A stretch of 64,000 nucleotides of DNA from Clostridia bacterium (lineage in GTDB: Bacteria; Bacillota; Clostridia; UMGS1883; UMGS1540): contig JAFSYJ010000033.1 in NCBI GenBank assembly GCA_017450025.1, positions 1 to 64,000 of the forward strand, read 5' to 3'. Shown here piece by piece: positions 31,804 through 41,097 of this stretch; positions within the stretch are counted from its first letter, which is position 1, and every line of letters starts with the position of its first letter. The translations under genes and the position numbers were made by a program. The notes under the pieces are model-generated. The model was not told the DNA's origin. It was given only the letters and a program-made list of their open reading frames with translations, and did not search any database.

Positions 31804-31830
31804 GAAAAACCGAATCTAATTCGGTTTTTC
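31804..31830 (-). terminator. Terminator of the polysaccharide locus
   Basis: GAAAAACCGAAT (31804-31815) and ATTCGGTTTTTC (31819-31830) form a perfect 12-bp stem with a three-base loop and U tracts in either direction, 39 bases past the rmlB stop. Confidence 0.8.
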
Positions 31831-31868
31831 TTCTTATCAGTATAAAGTTTATTTTTCAAGATATTTTA

Positions 31869-32927
31869 TTATAAATTATAATTGCCTTTTTCGTTCTGTG
31901 CGATTTTATCGCGCCCGCCGTACATTTTGTCGTAGTAATTCTGATACTCTCCGCTTATTATCTCCTCCCACCAATCGCGGTTGTCAAGATACCACCTTAT
32001 CGTCTTTTTTATACCGTCTTTAAATTTAGTTTCAGGCAGCCAGCCGAGCTCGTTATGTATTTTGGTCGGGTCTATTGCATAACGCATATCGTGACCTTTT
32101 CTGTCGGTCACATAGGTTATAAGCTCCTCGCCCTTCCCAAGCTCCTTGCAAATAAGCTTTACAATGTCGATATTTCGCATTTCATTGTGACCGCCGATAT
32201 TATAAACCTCGCCTACTCTGCCTTTGTGAATAATAAGGTCTATAGCCTTGCAGTGATCCTCAACATAAAGCCAGTCGCGCACATTAACGCCCTGTCCGTA
32301 AACGGGCAAAGGCTTGTCGTTTAAGCAGTTTGCAATCATCAAGGGTATCAGCTTTTCAGGAAAGTGATACGGTCCGTAGTTGTTTGAGCATCTCGAAATT
32401 GTCACAGGCAGACCAAATGTGCGGTGATACGCCATAACAAGTAAATCCGCTCCCGCCTTTGACGAGCTGTACGGCGAGGAAGTATGTATCGGCGTTTCTT
32501 CCGTAAAGAATAAATCAGGTCTGTCAAGAGGAAGGTCGCCGTAAACCTCATCGGTTGAAACCTGATGATACCGCGTTATCCCGTACTTTCTGCAAGCGTC
32601 CATCAAAACAGATGTACCGATGATATTGGTCTGCAAAAAGATCGACGGATCCTCAATACTTCTGTCAACATGGCTTTCTGCGGCAAAGTTCACGACAATA
32701 TCGGGCTTTTCTTCTTCAAAAAGCTTATAAATCCCCTCTCTGTCGCAGATGTCGAGCTTTGCAAAGCGGAAATTGGGCTTGTCCATAACGGTCTTCAGCG
32801 TAGAGAGATTTCCTGCGTATGTAAGCTTGTCAACGCACACTATCCTGTAATCGGGGTGCGCCTTTAACATATAAAAAATAAAGTTAGAGCCAATAAATCC
32901 GGCGCCGCCGGTAACTATAATTGTCAT
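31869..32927 (-). CDS. rmlB: dTDP-glucose 4,6-dehydratase
   Basis: A 352-residue short-chain dehydrogenase-type enzyme that converts dTDP-glucose to dTDP-4-keto-6-deoxyglucose. The NAD loop GGAGFIGSNF is at the amino end. The active site shows STDEVYGDL (Thr-Asp-Glu) and YSSSKAGAD (Tyr-x3-Lys), and the sugar-nucleotide region SNNYGPYHFPEKLIP is intact. It overlaps rmlA by four bases and is the last gene of the polysaccharide locus. With no rmlC or rmlD visible, the product more likely feeds the aminotransferase at 35006 than rhamnose synthesis. Confidence 0.95.
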   Translation of the reverse strand: MTIIVTGGAGFIGSNFIFYMLKAHPDYRIVCVDKLTYAGNLSTLKTVMDKPNFRFAKLDICDREGIYKLFEEEKPDIVVNFAAESHVDRSIEDPSIFLQTNIIGTSVLMDACRKYGITRYHQVSTDEVYGDLPLDRPDLFFTEETPIHTSSPYSSSKAGADLLVMAYHRTFGLPVTISRCSNNYGPYHFPEKLIPLMIANCLNDKPLPVYGQGVNVRDWLYVEDHCKAIDLIIHKGRVGEVYNIGGHNEMRNIDIVKLICKELGKGEELITYVTDRKGHDMRYAIDPTKIHNELGWLPETKFKDGIKKTIRWYLDNRDWWEEIISGEYQNYYDKMYGGRDKIAQNEKGNYNL

Positions 32928-33802
32928 CTTACTTCCTCCGCTACTGAGAGAATATACCGCCCGTAATCAGTCATTTTAAGCTCCTTGCCGAGCTTTTTGA
33001 GCTGCTCCGTTGTGATAAAGCCGCGTCTCCAGGCGATTTCTTCAATACAAGATATGTAAAAGCCCTGCATTTCCTGAACGGTTTTTACAAAGTTGCCCGC
33101 CTTTTGCATACCCTTTGGCGTACCCGTGTCAAGCCACGATATACCTCTCGGAAGCAGCGTGACCTTGAGCTTGCCCTCTCTGAGATAGTGGTTGTTTATC
33201 GAGGTTATTTCTATTTCACCGCGCGCAGACGGCTTAACATTTTTGGCAATTTCCACGACCTCGTTGTTATAGAAGTAAAGTCCCGGAACAGCGTAGTTTG
33301 ACTTCGGCTCTGACGGCTTTTCCTCTATCGAGATAACATTGAGCTTGCTGTCAAATTCAACAACGCCGAATTCCTTCGGATTTTTTACAGGGAAGCCGAA
33401 TATTGCCGCGCCTGAACCTTCAGCCTCCTGCATTGCTGATTTAAGCATTTTTGTAAAATCTTTTCCGTAGAATACATTGTCACCGAGCACAAGACACACG
33501 CTGTCGCTCCCGATAAAATCAGCGCCGAGGATAAATGCGTCGGCAAGACCGCGCGGCGTGTCCTGAACCTTGTACTCAATATGTATTCCGAGACGGCTTC
33601 CGTCGCCCAAAAGTCTTTCGTAGTTCGGGGTATCTTCAGGCGTTGAAATAACCAGCACCTCTCTTATCCCCGCCAAAAGCAATACTGACAGAGGATAGTA
33701 TATAAGCGGCTTGTCGTAAATCGGCAATAACTGCTTCGATACCGCTATTGTGTTTGGATATAGCCGTGTGCCTTTTCCGCCGGCAAGAATTATACCTTTC
33801 AT
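32924..33802 (-). CDS. rmlA: Glucose-1-phosphate thymidylyltransferase
   Basis: A 292-residue enzyme making dTDP-glucose from dTTP and glucose-1-phosphate. The nucleotide-binding signature GGKGTRLYPNT is at the amino end, followed by LLPIYDKPLIYYPLSVL, the metal-site region LVLGDNVFYG and the C-terminal helix region EEIAWRRGFI typical of RmlA. GGAGGA precedes the ATG. It is coupled to rmlB by a four-base overlap and lies 18 bases after the acyltransferase gene. Confidence 0.95.
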   Translation of the reverse strand: MKGIILAGGKGTRLYPNTIAVSKQLLPIYDKPLIYYPLSVLLLAGIREVLVISTPEDTPNYERLLGDGSRLGIHIEYKVQDTPRGLADAFILGADFIGSDSVCLVLGDNVFYGKDFTKMLKSAMQEAEGSGAAIFGFPVKNPKEFGVVEFDSKLNVISIEEKPSEPKSNYAVPGLYFYNNEVVEIAKNVKPSARGEIEITSINNHYLREGKLKVTLLPRGISWLDTGTPKGMQKAGNFVKTVQEMQGFYISCIEEIAWRRGFITTEQLKKLGKELKMTDYGRYILSVAEEVR

Positions 33803-33820
33803 TTGTATCCTCCTATACGG

Positions 33821-34990
33821 TTAATTTGAAACGCCCATTTTGTCAAGGGCTTTCCGCTCGCATTTTTTAAATTTTTCCGAAAAGCTGTCCCAGCGCTTGT
33901 CCCAAGCCTTAAAAAACGGCTTTTCAAGTAAATTTATTCTCAAAATATCTATTATAATACAAACCACAAAAATCGCGGCAACGCACCCGATAGCGTAAAG
34001 CGGCATAAGCCTTGCGCCGTAGTGTCCGACATTGTCAAGTAGATCCTTCCAAAGCCAGCGGCGCATCGTGTTGCTGTTTGCGTGAATACAAAGCACACCG
34101 AATGTCGAAGCGGCAATCGTGTTTATGACTTTGCTGTACCCTATTTTAACATTTTTAAAGAACATAAACGAGCACACGCCGACTGCCACAGCTAAAAATG
34201 TATTTGAATCCGTCACAAAAAATGTAGCTTTAAAAAATCCTCTCCTGTCTGCAAGCCACGCCCCTGCGACAACGCTTGCGGCGGAAATAACGATAAACAA
34301 AAGTGCCAATAACCCCCAAAGCTTTGTGTTGGAAAAGCACTTTTTGGGGTAAAGCCTTATATAAGACGCAATAAAATACAGTACAATAAACCAGCTGACA
34401 TAATTAAAATTAATACGGTGAAATGTACCGAGAACAACATACAAAAATCCGCAGAGCAACAGTAGATAAATGTGCTGTTTTTCGTTCATTTTGTTTACTA
34501 AAACATTCAAAAACGGAATACATAAATAGAACATAAAGAAGCAGCTTGTAAAGCCCTTGTCAATAGCTGTAACGGGAATCAATGTCATTATCAGATTTTT
34601 TACCGAAAATTCGGTATATCCTGTTATGATAAAGATAAAATGCAAAACTATTCTGTAAAACATAACTTCAAGTACGAGCTTGGCAAACTTTTTGGCGGTT
34701 ATGTTTGATTTGCACATAAAGTATCCCGTAATCATCACAAAGCAATTTATGCCTATTTTGCCCCACGATCCAAGAAACACCAATAAAAACAGTGACCTCC
34801 ACGAAAGCGGGTCTGCGTATATGGGACCCGAAGCTTCTGCCAATCCGGAATTTACAACATAGTGATATGCAACAATCATAAGCATTGTGATAATTCTGAA
34901 AAGTTCTATGTTAGAATCCCTGACCTTAGAAGGGCGTGGGTTACCCCCCCCCGTGCGTTTTTTTACATTAACCGTATCTTGTTCAGTCAT
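33821..34990 (-). CDS. Acyltransferase-3 family membrane O-acyltransferase
   Basis: A 389-residue multi-pass membrane protein with about ten helices, of the acyltransferase-3 (OafA/WecH-like) family that acetylates exported or lipid-linked sugars. The family signature region is at the amino end: NIELFRIITMLMIVAYHYV with the catalytic-type His, and the FLGSWGKIGINCFVMITGYF stretch. An extra basic amino tail (KKRTGGGNPRPSKVRD) precedes it. AGAGGT lies before the ATG. Its location between the aminotransferase and rmlA suggests it decorates the glycan built from that sugar; the exact acceptor is unknown. Confidence 0.85.
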   Translation of the reverse strand: MTEQDTVNVKKRTGGGNPRPSKVRDSNIELFRIITMLMIVAYHYVVNSGLAEASGPIYADPLSWRSLFLLVFLGSWGKIGINCFVMITGYFMCKSNITAKKFAKLVLEVMFYRIVLHFIFIITGYTEFSVKNLIMTLIPVTAIDKGFTSCFFMFYLCIPFLNVLVNKMNEKQHIYLLLLCGFLYVVLGTFHRINFNYVSWFIVLYFIASYIRLYPKKCFSNTKLWGLLALLFIVISAASVVAGAWLADRRGFFKATFFVTDSNTFLAVAVGVCSFMFFKNVKIGYSKVINTIAASTFGVLCIHANSNTMRRWLWKDLLDNVGHYGARLMPLYAIGCVAAIFVVCIIIDILRINLLEKPFFKAWDKRWDSFSEKFKKCERKALDKMGVSN

Positions 34991-35005
34991 TATAAGCGTA
35001 CCTCT

Positions 35006-36112
35006 TTATTTCATTATTATTTCACAAATCCTGTCAACATCATCTTCACTCAGATCCGCATACAGCGGAAGCGTCAGAACTCTGTCGGCAATATATGCCG
35101 CAACAGGTGTTTTGCCTGCGCCTGCAGTCTTTAAATCCCTGTAACATTCAAAGCTGTTTGTAAGCGGATAAAAATACTTGCGCGCCGTAATGTTTTGCTT
35201 TGCAAGCTTTGCAAAAACTTCATCTCTCGTTGCCTTAAAGCCGTCAAACACCGCAGGAAAATACGCATAATTCGACTCAACATCGCGCTGCGGCTTGCAA
35301 AGCTTAATGCCGCTTATTCCGCCGAGATTTTCGCGGTATCTTTCCACGGCTTTTTTGCGCTTTGTAATTTCAGCGTCAAGATGCCTTAAATTGCAAATAC
35401 CCATTGCCGCCTGGAACTCGTTCATTTTGGCGTTTCCGCCGGCGTAAATTATATTCTCGGCGTCACGCATACCGAAGTTTCTCATCTCGTTTAAGGTTTT
35501 AACAAGCGCGGGATCTCTAAGGCAAACTGCTCCGCCCTCAATAGTGTTATAAACCTTTGTCGCGTGAAAGCTGAACATAGAAGCGTCACCGAAGTTTGCC
35601 GCCGATATGCCCTTGTATTTTGCGGCAAAAGCGTGCGCCGCGTCGTAAATCACCTTGAGATTGTGCTTTTTGGCAATCTCGTCGATTTTTTCAACATCGC
35701 AGATATTGCCGTAAACATGAACAGGAACAATGGCGACAGTTTTGCCGGTTATCAAAGCCTCTATTTTGTCCGCGTCAATCGTGTATGTTTCGGGATCAAC
35801 ATCGCAAAAGACGGGCACAAGTCCGTTTCTCGCGATAGCGTGCGTGGTAGAGGCAAATGTAAACGGCGTTGTAATTACCTCCGCACCCTTCGGGAACTGC
35901 ATCGCGGCGATAATATTCTCAAGTGCCAGATGACCGTTTGTGTATAAAACCACATTCGGACAATCCAGATATTCTTCCAGATTGCTCTGTAATTTCTGAT
36001 GCTCAGCACCCATATTCGTCAGCCAATGACTGTCCCATAATTTTTTTATTTCCTCGCAGTATTCCTCGTATGTTGGCATCGAGGAGCGGGTAACAAGAAT
36101 TGTTTTTGCCAC
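35006..36112 (-). CDS. DegT/DnrJ/EryC1-type sugar-nucleotide aminotransferase
   Basis: A 368-residue PLP enzyme that aminates a keto sugar nucleotide. The PLP-lysine motif is SFHATKVYNT followed by EGG; other family blocks are TPFTFASTTHAI, VPVHVYGNICDVE, YDAAHAFAAKYKG and the NAKMNEFQAA substrate region. It is closest in look to VioA/WecE enzymes that convert dTDP-4-keto-6-deoxy sugars to 4-amino sugars, and RmlA/RmlB two genes downstream supply that substrate. The start is GTG at 36112 with AGAGGT upstream. Glucose or galactose configuration cannot be told from sequence. Confidence 0.9.
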   Translation of the reverse strand: MAKTILVTRSSMPTYEEYCEEIKKLWDSHWLTNMGAEHQKLQSNLEEYLDCPNVVLYTNGHLALENIIAAMQFPKGAEVITTPFTFASTTHAIARNGLVPVFCDVDPETYTIDADKIEALITGKTVAIVPVHVYGNICDVEKIDEIAKKHNLKVIYDAAHAFAAKYKGISAANFGDASMFSFHATKVYNTIEGGAVCLRDPALVKTLNEMRNFGMRDAENIIYAGGNAKMNEFQAAMGICNLRHLDAEITKRKKAVERYRENLGGISGIKLCKPQRDVESNYAYFPAVFDGFKATRDEVFAKLAKQNITARKYFYPLTNSFECYRDLKTAGAGKTPVAAYIADRVLTLPLYADLSEDDVDRICEIIMK

Positions 36113-36150
36113 CGGTATAACCTCTTTTGTTTAAATTTTGTAAAACGCCC

Positions 36151-37563
36151 TTAAATTGTATCGTTTATCTTGCCAAAGTCTTCGCCGTAACGCTTTTTGC
36201 ATATTGCAAAGAATATAAGGCCGAGAATTGCCCAACCGCCGACGATAATCCATTCTTCTGTTGTCATTGAGCATCCCGAACCGGGAATAAGATATAATAT
36301 TACCATAAGTCCCGACAATACAGATGCCATAATTCCGACAAACTTGTAATGCTTTACCTTGTACGGTCTTTCCAGATCAGGCTCTTTTTTGCGGAGTATA
36401 AGGAATGACATAGCTACCATACAGTAAGCAAGACAGCAGGCAAAGCTTGCAGCGTCAGAAATCCATATAAGCATCGTTCTGCCGAAGAACGGAGCGGCAA
36501 GCGATAAAATGCCTATCAAAAGAAGTGCGTTGACAGGAGTTTTCTTTTTGCTGTGAAGCTTAGCAAATCTCCCCGGAATCATCAATGATTCCGCCATAGA
36601 AAATATCGCTCTGCTGCCGCCTATCAAAAACGAGTTCCAGCTTGTAACAACACCGCAAAGACCGCCGATAATGAGTACCTTCGCCATAACACGACTGTTA
36701 AATACTTTTTCCATAGCGGTAGCGGTAACAAGTCCGTCGCCTTCCATTGCGCTCTGTATAGCACCGCTGTTAAGCGCATAGCCTACTGCAAATACAACAA
36801 GCCCGTAAAAAACAACAGCACATATTATTGAAAGCAAAAGTATCTTAGAAATCTTTTTAAGCGGTATTTTGATCTCCTCTGCGACCTGCGGAATTACATC
36901 AAAGCCAAAAAGGAAAAACGGCGCAACAACAGCGACTGTCATTATAGCTTTGAATGAGCCGAATCCTTCTCCGATAATTACCTGCCCCTCCAGGTTTGAA
37001 GGAGAACCGTTGATTGCAGAAGCGACGACAAGAACAATACCGACTGCGGCTATTGTCACCGTCAGAATTGTCTGAAATACAGATGCCGCCTTGATGCCCA
37101 GTATGTTTACCCCTACAATGCCTATCGTCACAACGCCTGCGACAATTACACCCGAAAGATATACATCAGAGCCTGCAACCGAATACATATATCCGTATTT
37201 GAACGACGGAATTATGTACTGTATAATTGTCGGCAGTGATACTGCTTCAAAGCAGACAACGCCGATGTAACTTAAAATCAGCGCCCAAGTGCAAATAAAA
37301 GATCCCGTCGGGCCGAACGCCTTGTGGCTAAAGACATGCTCTCCGCCTACCTTTGGCATGGCTGGTGTCAGCTCGGCATAGGTCATTCCGACAAAAAATA
37401 TCATTATGCCGCCTATAACAAAACCTATAACAGTTCCTATTACGCCTGCATTTTGTATCCACCTGCCTGATGAGACAACCCAGCCCCACCCAATCATAGC
37501 GCCAAAAGCAACAACTAATAAATCCAAAGAATTTAAAACTCGGTTAAATGATTTACCGGACAT
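36151..37563 (-). CDS. APC-family amino-acid permease
   Basis: About 470 residues with 12 predicted membrane helices, an amino acid-polyamine-organocation transporter. The helix-1 substrate loop AFGAMIGWGWVVSSG is a variant of the family's unwound GxG region, and the MTYAELTPAMPKVGGEHVF block is typical. The ATG at 37563 is used, six bases after GGGAGG; an ATG one codon upstream is possible. It lies inside the polysaccharide locus between an ATP-grasp gene and the aminotransferase. A transporter of this class is unexpected there and hints that an amino acid or amine is a substrate of the locus. Confidence 0.88.
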   Translation of the reverse strand: MSGKSFNRVLNSLDLLVVAFGAMIGWGWVVSSGRWIQNAGVIGTVIGFVIGGIMIFFVGMTYAELTPAMPKVGGEHVFSHKAFGPTGSFICTWALILSYIGVVCFEAVSLPTIIQYIIPSFKYGYMYSVAGSDVYLSGVIVAGVVTIGIVGVNILGIKAASVFQTILTVTIAAVGIVLVVASAINGSPSNLEGQVIIGEGFGSFKAIMTVAVVAPFFLFGFDVIPQVAEEIKIPLKKISKILLLSIICAVVFYGLVVFAVGYALNSGAIQSAMEGDGLVTATAMEKVFNSRVMAKVLIIGGLCGVVTSWNSFLIGGSRAIFSMAESLMIPGRFAKLHSKKKTPVNALLLIGILSLAAPFFGRTMLIWISDAASFACCLAYCMVAMSFLILRKKEPDLERPYKVKHYKFVGIMASVLSGLMVILYLIPGSGCSMTTEEWIIVGGWAILGLIFFAICKKRYGEDFGKINDTI

Positions 37564-37644
37564 CATACGCCTCCCATTATGTATTTTATGCAAATTTAAT
37601 TTTATCATAAAAATGTTAAAACAAAACGGCACTAAATAAACTGT

Positions 37645-38790
37645 TTATTCTGCAAAACAAATAGGCGGTTCTTCCCACCAAAATTGCTTTGTTAAATGCC
37701 ACCCAAAAATTTCCTCAATTTCACTTTGAGACCCCTTATCCTCATACAGCTCCCACATAAAGGCACCGCTTGTATTGCCTTCCATAATGCACCAGCCTTT
37801 TGGCGTAAGCACAAGATCCCAACCAATCATTCTTAATGTATCAAATTTTTTGGCAGCCTGAACGGCAAGTTCAATGGCTTCCTGCCATTTTGGAATTTGA
37901 AATCCAAGTATGCGTTCACCTGTGTCCGGGTGAATATTCATATATTCTCTCATTTCTGTTGCACCGGGAGTATTGACAATACCTGTTTCGGCATCGATTC
38001 CGGCATCAAATGTGCCGTAAATTGCGCTTGTAACAAACTGCCCGAATCTGCCTATCTTAAACCACGGTTTAAATGTTTTTACCTCATCGCCGTTTCTGAA
38101 TGTATTGATCCTCACTCCATTGATGGATTGCGGATGGAATTTTGCAAATTCCGGAACCTGTTCGATAACTTCTTCCAGAACAAACGCCGTATCCTGATAA
38201 TTATTATATTTTTCGGTGTATTGTTTTCCTGTGTTTAACAGCTCGTTAAAATGCCACTCAATAGTGTGGTCACCGGTGATTTCCGTACAAAAAACTCCGT
38301 GCCCCTGCCTAAGGCTGCGGGGCTTTACTACGAATTTTGGATGCTTTTTTACAAAATCGCAAAATATGTCAAAGTCATCCTTTCCATTTATACAAACAAC
38401 ATCTCTTTTATACTCGTCCTTTAACAGAGAATAAGCGATGTATTTATCATTCAACAAATAGACATCTTCTTTTTTATTAAAGCGGTCGCGATACAAGCAT
38501 TTTTTGTGAACGGTTACATATTGACTCACTTCGTCATGTGTTTTGTGCAGCAAATCAAACATAAAGAATTCTTCGGCAGAGCTGCCGTAAGCCCAGTAAT
38601 AATATACGGATAATAAATAATACTTTTCGATTGTTTCCTGATCCTCCGTATTCATTGAATGACGCACTGTATCCTTAATGCTTTTTACGACATTTTCTTT
38701 ATATATCTGCCTGTTTTTATTGATAATTTCTTCTGCAATACTCAATCTTTCCTGTTCGTTTTCAGTAAGCTTAAAGCAAGTTAAATCCAT
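37645..38790 (-). CDS. Sugar-transfer-associated ATP-grasp enzyme, paralogue 1
   Basis: A 381-residue ATP-grasp ligase of the kind found in capsule loci (ATPgrasp_ST type). The ATP site shows FVVKPRSLRQGHGVF, the ligand region VLEEVIEQVPEFAKFHPQS with INGVRINTF, and the metal/closing motif IGWDLVLTPKGWCIMEGN. Such enzymes would join a carboxylate to an amine via an acyl-phosphate. A helical amino-terminal 130 residues precede the fold. GAAAGGAA precedes the ATG. The next gene upstream (38848) is a clear paralogue, so the two arose by tandem duplication and probably act on related substrates. Confidence 0.85.
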   Translation of the reverse strand: MDLTCFKLTENEQERLSIAEEIINKNRQIYKENVVKSIKDTVRHSMNTEDQETIEKYYLLSVYYYWAYGSSAEEFFMFDLLHKTHDEVSQYVTVHKKCLYRDRFNKKEDVYLLNDKYIAYSLLKDEYKRDVVCINGKDDFDIFCDFVKKHPKFVVKPRSLRQGHGVFCTEITGDHTIEWHFNELLNTGKQYTEKYNNYQDTAFVLEEVIEQVPEFAKFHPQSINGVRINTFRNGDEVKTFKPWFKIGRFGQFVTSAIYGTFDAGIDAETGIVNTPGATEMREYMNIHPDTGERILGFQIPKWQEAIELAVQAAKKFDTLRMIGWDLVLTPKGWCIMEGNTSGAFMWELYEDKGSQSEIEEIFGWHLTKQFWWEEPPICFAE

Positions 38791-38847
38791 TTTTGTATTC
38801 CTTTCATATTGTTTGTAATTTTGAAATTATTTTCACAGTTGTTGTAT

Positions 38848-39969
38848 CTATTCAAAATGTAATCCTAAAATTTCTTCCAATTCATTTTTATCTCCGATTT
38901 TTGTTGCGTATTGGTCGCCAAACTGACCGTACAGATTACCTTCCAGCATTATCCAGCCTTTTTCGGTAAGAGCGCAGTCCCATCCGACATAACCTGCGCC
39001 GCTTCCTAAAACATTTGCAAGGTCATTGACAAAACGCACAGCTTCATTCCATTTCGGTACTTGAAAACCGGGAAAGACCACCCCTGTATCAGGATGCCTT
39101 AAATAATACTTGCCGTGTTCTGTTATTCCCTGTTGAGTTACTATACCCGTCTCGGGATCAACCGGGGCAATAATTCCTCCGCTTCCTGCATTATCAACTA
39201 TTGACGAACCTATCCCAACTCGCAAACGCGGATGGAAAAGTATTATTTCTCCTTTTGGAGTTTTAACAGTGGGTATTCTCACTGTATTTACCGACTCCGG
39301 ATGCAATTTAGCCATTTCCTCTGCTTGTTTTACAAGCTCCTCAATAACTACAGGCCCGTCTTTTATGATTCTTTCAAACACTTTCCTGTCATTGTCATAA
39401 GACTTATGTTCGATAAATACACCGCGCCCTTGATGCCCCGTTTGAGGTTTTACGATAAATTCCTGATGTTTCTCTCTAAAACTGCAAAAAGTATCAAAGT
39501 CGTCTGATGAAGAAACTAATATAACATCTCTTTTATAAAAATCTTTAAACTTCGCGTATGTCCTTTCTTTTGATTTAAATAACATAAAATTCTCATCACT
39601 GTTTAATGCGTCATAAAAGAAATAACGGTTTTTATCTGTAATAAACTGTCCGCGGCCACGCGTATTTAAATTCTCAAATCCAAATAAAAAGTATTCATTG
39701 TACATACATCCAAACCGGTGAAGCGAGTATATCATATCAACAATATACTTCTGACGCTCTGTATCATCAATCCCACCGCGAAATTCATCTAAAACCTTTT
39801 CAATCATTTTCATACCTTTTTCATAATAAACAGGATCATTTTCGCGATAATAATTTACATAATTTATTTTTTCTTCTTCATACTTGTCAGCAAGAGTGGC
39901 AAGCCTTTTTTCCTCATCGCTTTCAATTCTCCACTTTGCTATTCTGGAGTTGGTAATTTTAGTGCCCAT
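38848..39969 (-). CDS. Sugar-transfer-associated ATP-grasp enzyme, paralogue 2
   Basis: 373 residues with the same architecture as the neighbour at 37645. Matching blocks are FIVKPQTGHQGRGVF, VIEELVKQAEEMAKLHPES with VNTVRIPTV, and VGWDCALTEKGWIMLEGN. Identity is moderate, so the duplication is old. The ATP-grasp catalytic Arg and Glu/Asn metal ligands are retained in both, so both should be active. AAAAGGGGG lies before the ATG. A 136-base AT-rich gap separates it from the acyltransferase gene upstream. Substrates are unknown; ligation of an amino or hydroxy acid onto an aminosugar is an inference. Confidence 0.85.
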   Translation of the reverse strand: MGTKITNSRIAKWRIESDEEKRLATLADKYEEEKINYVNYYRENDPVYYEKGMKMIEKVLDEFRGGIDDTERQKYIVDMIYSLHRFGCMYNEYFLFGFENLNTRGRGQFITDKNRYFFYDALNSDENFMLFKSKERTYAKFKDFYKRDVILVSSSDDFDTFCSFREKHQEFIVKPQTGHQGRGVFIEHKSYDNDRKVFERIIKDGPVVIEELVKQAEEMAKLHPESVNTVRIPTVKTPKGEIILFHPRLRVGIGSSIVDNAGSGGIIAPVDPETGIVTQQGITEHGKYYLRHPDTGVVFPGFQVPKWNEAVRFVNDLANVLGSGAGYVGWDCALTEKGWIMLEGNLYGQFGDQYATKIGDKNELEEILGLHFE

Positions 39970-40105
39970 ACATATCCCCCTTTTATGCCGTTAAACCAAT
40001 TAAGCGTAAATCTCAGGTTTAAGCGGCAAAGACATTAAATCAATTTTTGCATTTTTCTTTAAATATTGCAAGTAATATACCATTTCTGCTGTCATCACGA
40101 AATAA

Positions 40106-41095
40106 CTATGCCGGCTTATTTTCTTTTTTACTTCCTGCAATAAGCGATTTAAGCCAAACATATACGGCGGAAATCAGGAATGTTAAAACCAAGCAAAGCA
40201 CCGGCAACATATAAAGAGCTATCGCGCTTCCGTCAATATGTAACGCGGCGTACAGCTTGTCCAGCAAATGCCAGACGGCAGGGTGTATAATATAAACATA
40301 CAGCGAATACTCTGTGCCGACTTTTGTTAAAAACAGACCTTTTCCAAAGTCCTTATTTTTTATTCCCAGCATAAACAAGGCCCAAACCTGCGGAAATGTA
40401 GCAATATTCACCCCAAAATCCCTGCCCAGCAAATATCTTTCAATCGGGCAAAGCACTGTCGAAATAATGACAATTATTATCAATGAGCTTTTTTTAATCC
40501 GTATATTATCCTGATACTTATGAATCCAAAAACCAAGCGCAAAAAACGGAAATCCTTCTATCAAAAAATTGCGATAAAACATATTCGGAATACCATGCCC
40601 CAAGAGATGAAGCCCTTGCGCCAGAAAAACATATAACGCAAAGAACAATGGGATAGCATAGTACGACAGTTTCCTTAAATTTGATTTCTCCAGCAGTGCG
40701 AACAGAATGTAATCGTATAAAAGCGCAAACAAAAACCATAATTGACCGGCAATATAGACCGGAGTATTGAATACAAGCCAATACACAAATTTAGTGAATG
40801 TTATTTCCCCACTGAAGCCGTAAACAGGTGTTATAATAAGATAAAACAACGATGAGAACAGAGTTATTTTTCCTATGTGCAATAATTTTTTTGTGTAGTC
40901 AACTTCACCGTTCGCTTTAAAGCAGAAGTATCCGCTGACCATAAAGAAGAAAGGCACACAAAACCTTGAAACGCATTGGACAAGCACTCCGAGCGTCCCG
41001 GGAAATTCGCAGTGCATAAACACAACGCATATACAAGCAATCCCCTTTATGAAATCAAGACAATAATTTCTGTTTACCGTTTTTTCATTCTGCAT
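40106..41095 (-). CDS. Acyltransferase-3 family membrane protein
   Basis: A 329-residue membrane protein with about ten helices. It starts CLDFIKGIACICVVFMHCEF, carrying the His of the acyltransferase-3 family, followed by CVSRFCVPFFFMVSGYF. Family members O-acetylate or O-succinylate surface sugars. Its start lies two bases after the aldolase stop (GAGGGATAAAGATG), so it is tightly coupled to the C-C lyase gene, which is uncommon. It could use an acyl group made by the neighbouring acid-metabolism enzymes; that is inference. Confidence 0.85.
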   Translation of the reverse strand: MQNEKTVNRNYCLDFIKGIACICVVFMHCEFPGTLGVLVQCVSRFCVPFFFMVSGYFCFKANGEVDYTKKLLHIGKITLFSSLFYLIITPVYGFSGEITFTKFVYWLVFNTPVYIAGQLWFLFALLYDYILFALLEKSNLRKLSYYAIPLFFALYVFLAQGLHLLGHGIPNMFYRNFLIEGFPFFALGFWIHKYQDNIRIKKSSLIIIVIISTVLCPIERYLLGRDFGVNIATFPQVWALFMLGIKNKDFGKGLFLTKVGTEYSLYVYIIHPAVWHLLDKLYAALHIDGSAIALYMLPVLCLVLTFLISAVYVWLKSLIAGSKKENKPA

Positions 41096-41097
41096 CT

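Noticed and set aside
31869-33802. Complete dTDP-rhamnose pathway
   Set aside because: rmlA and rmlB are present but rmlC and rmlD are not in the window, so rhamnose cannot be claimed.
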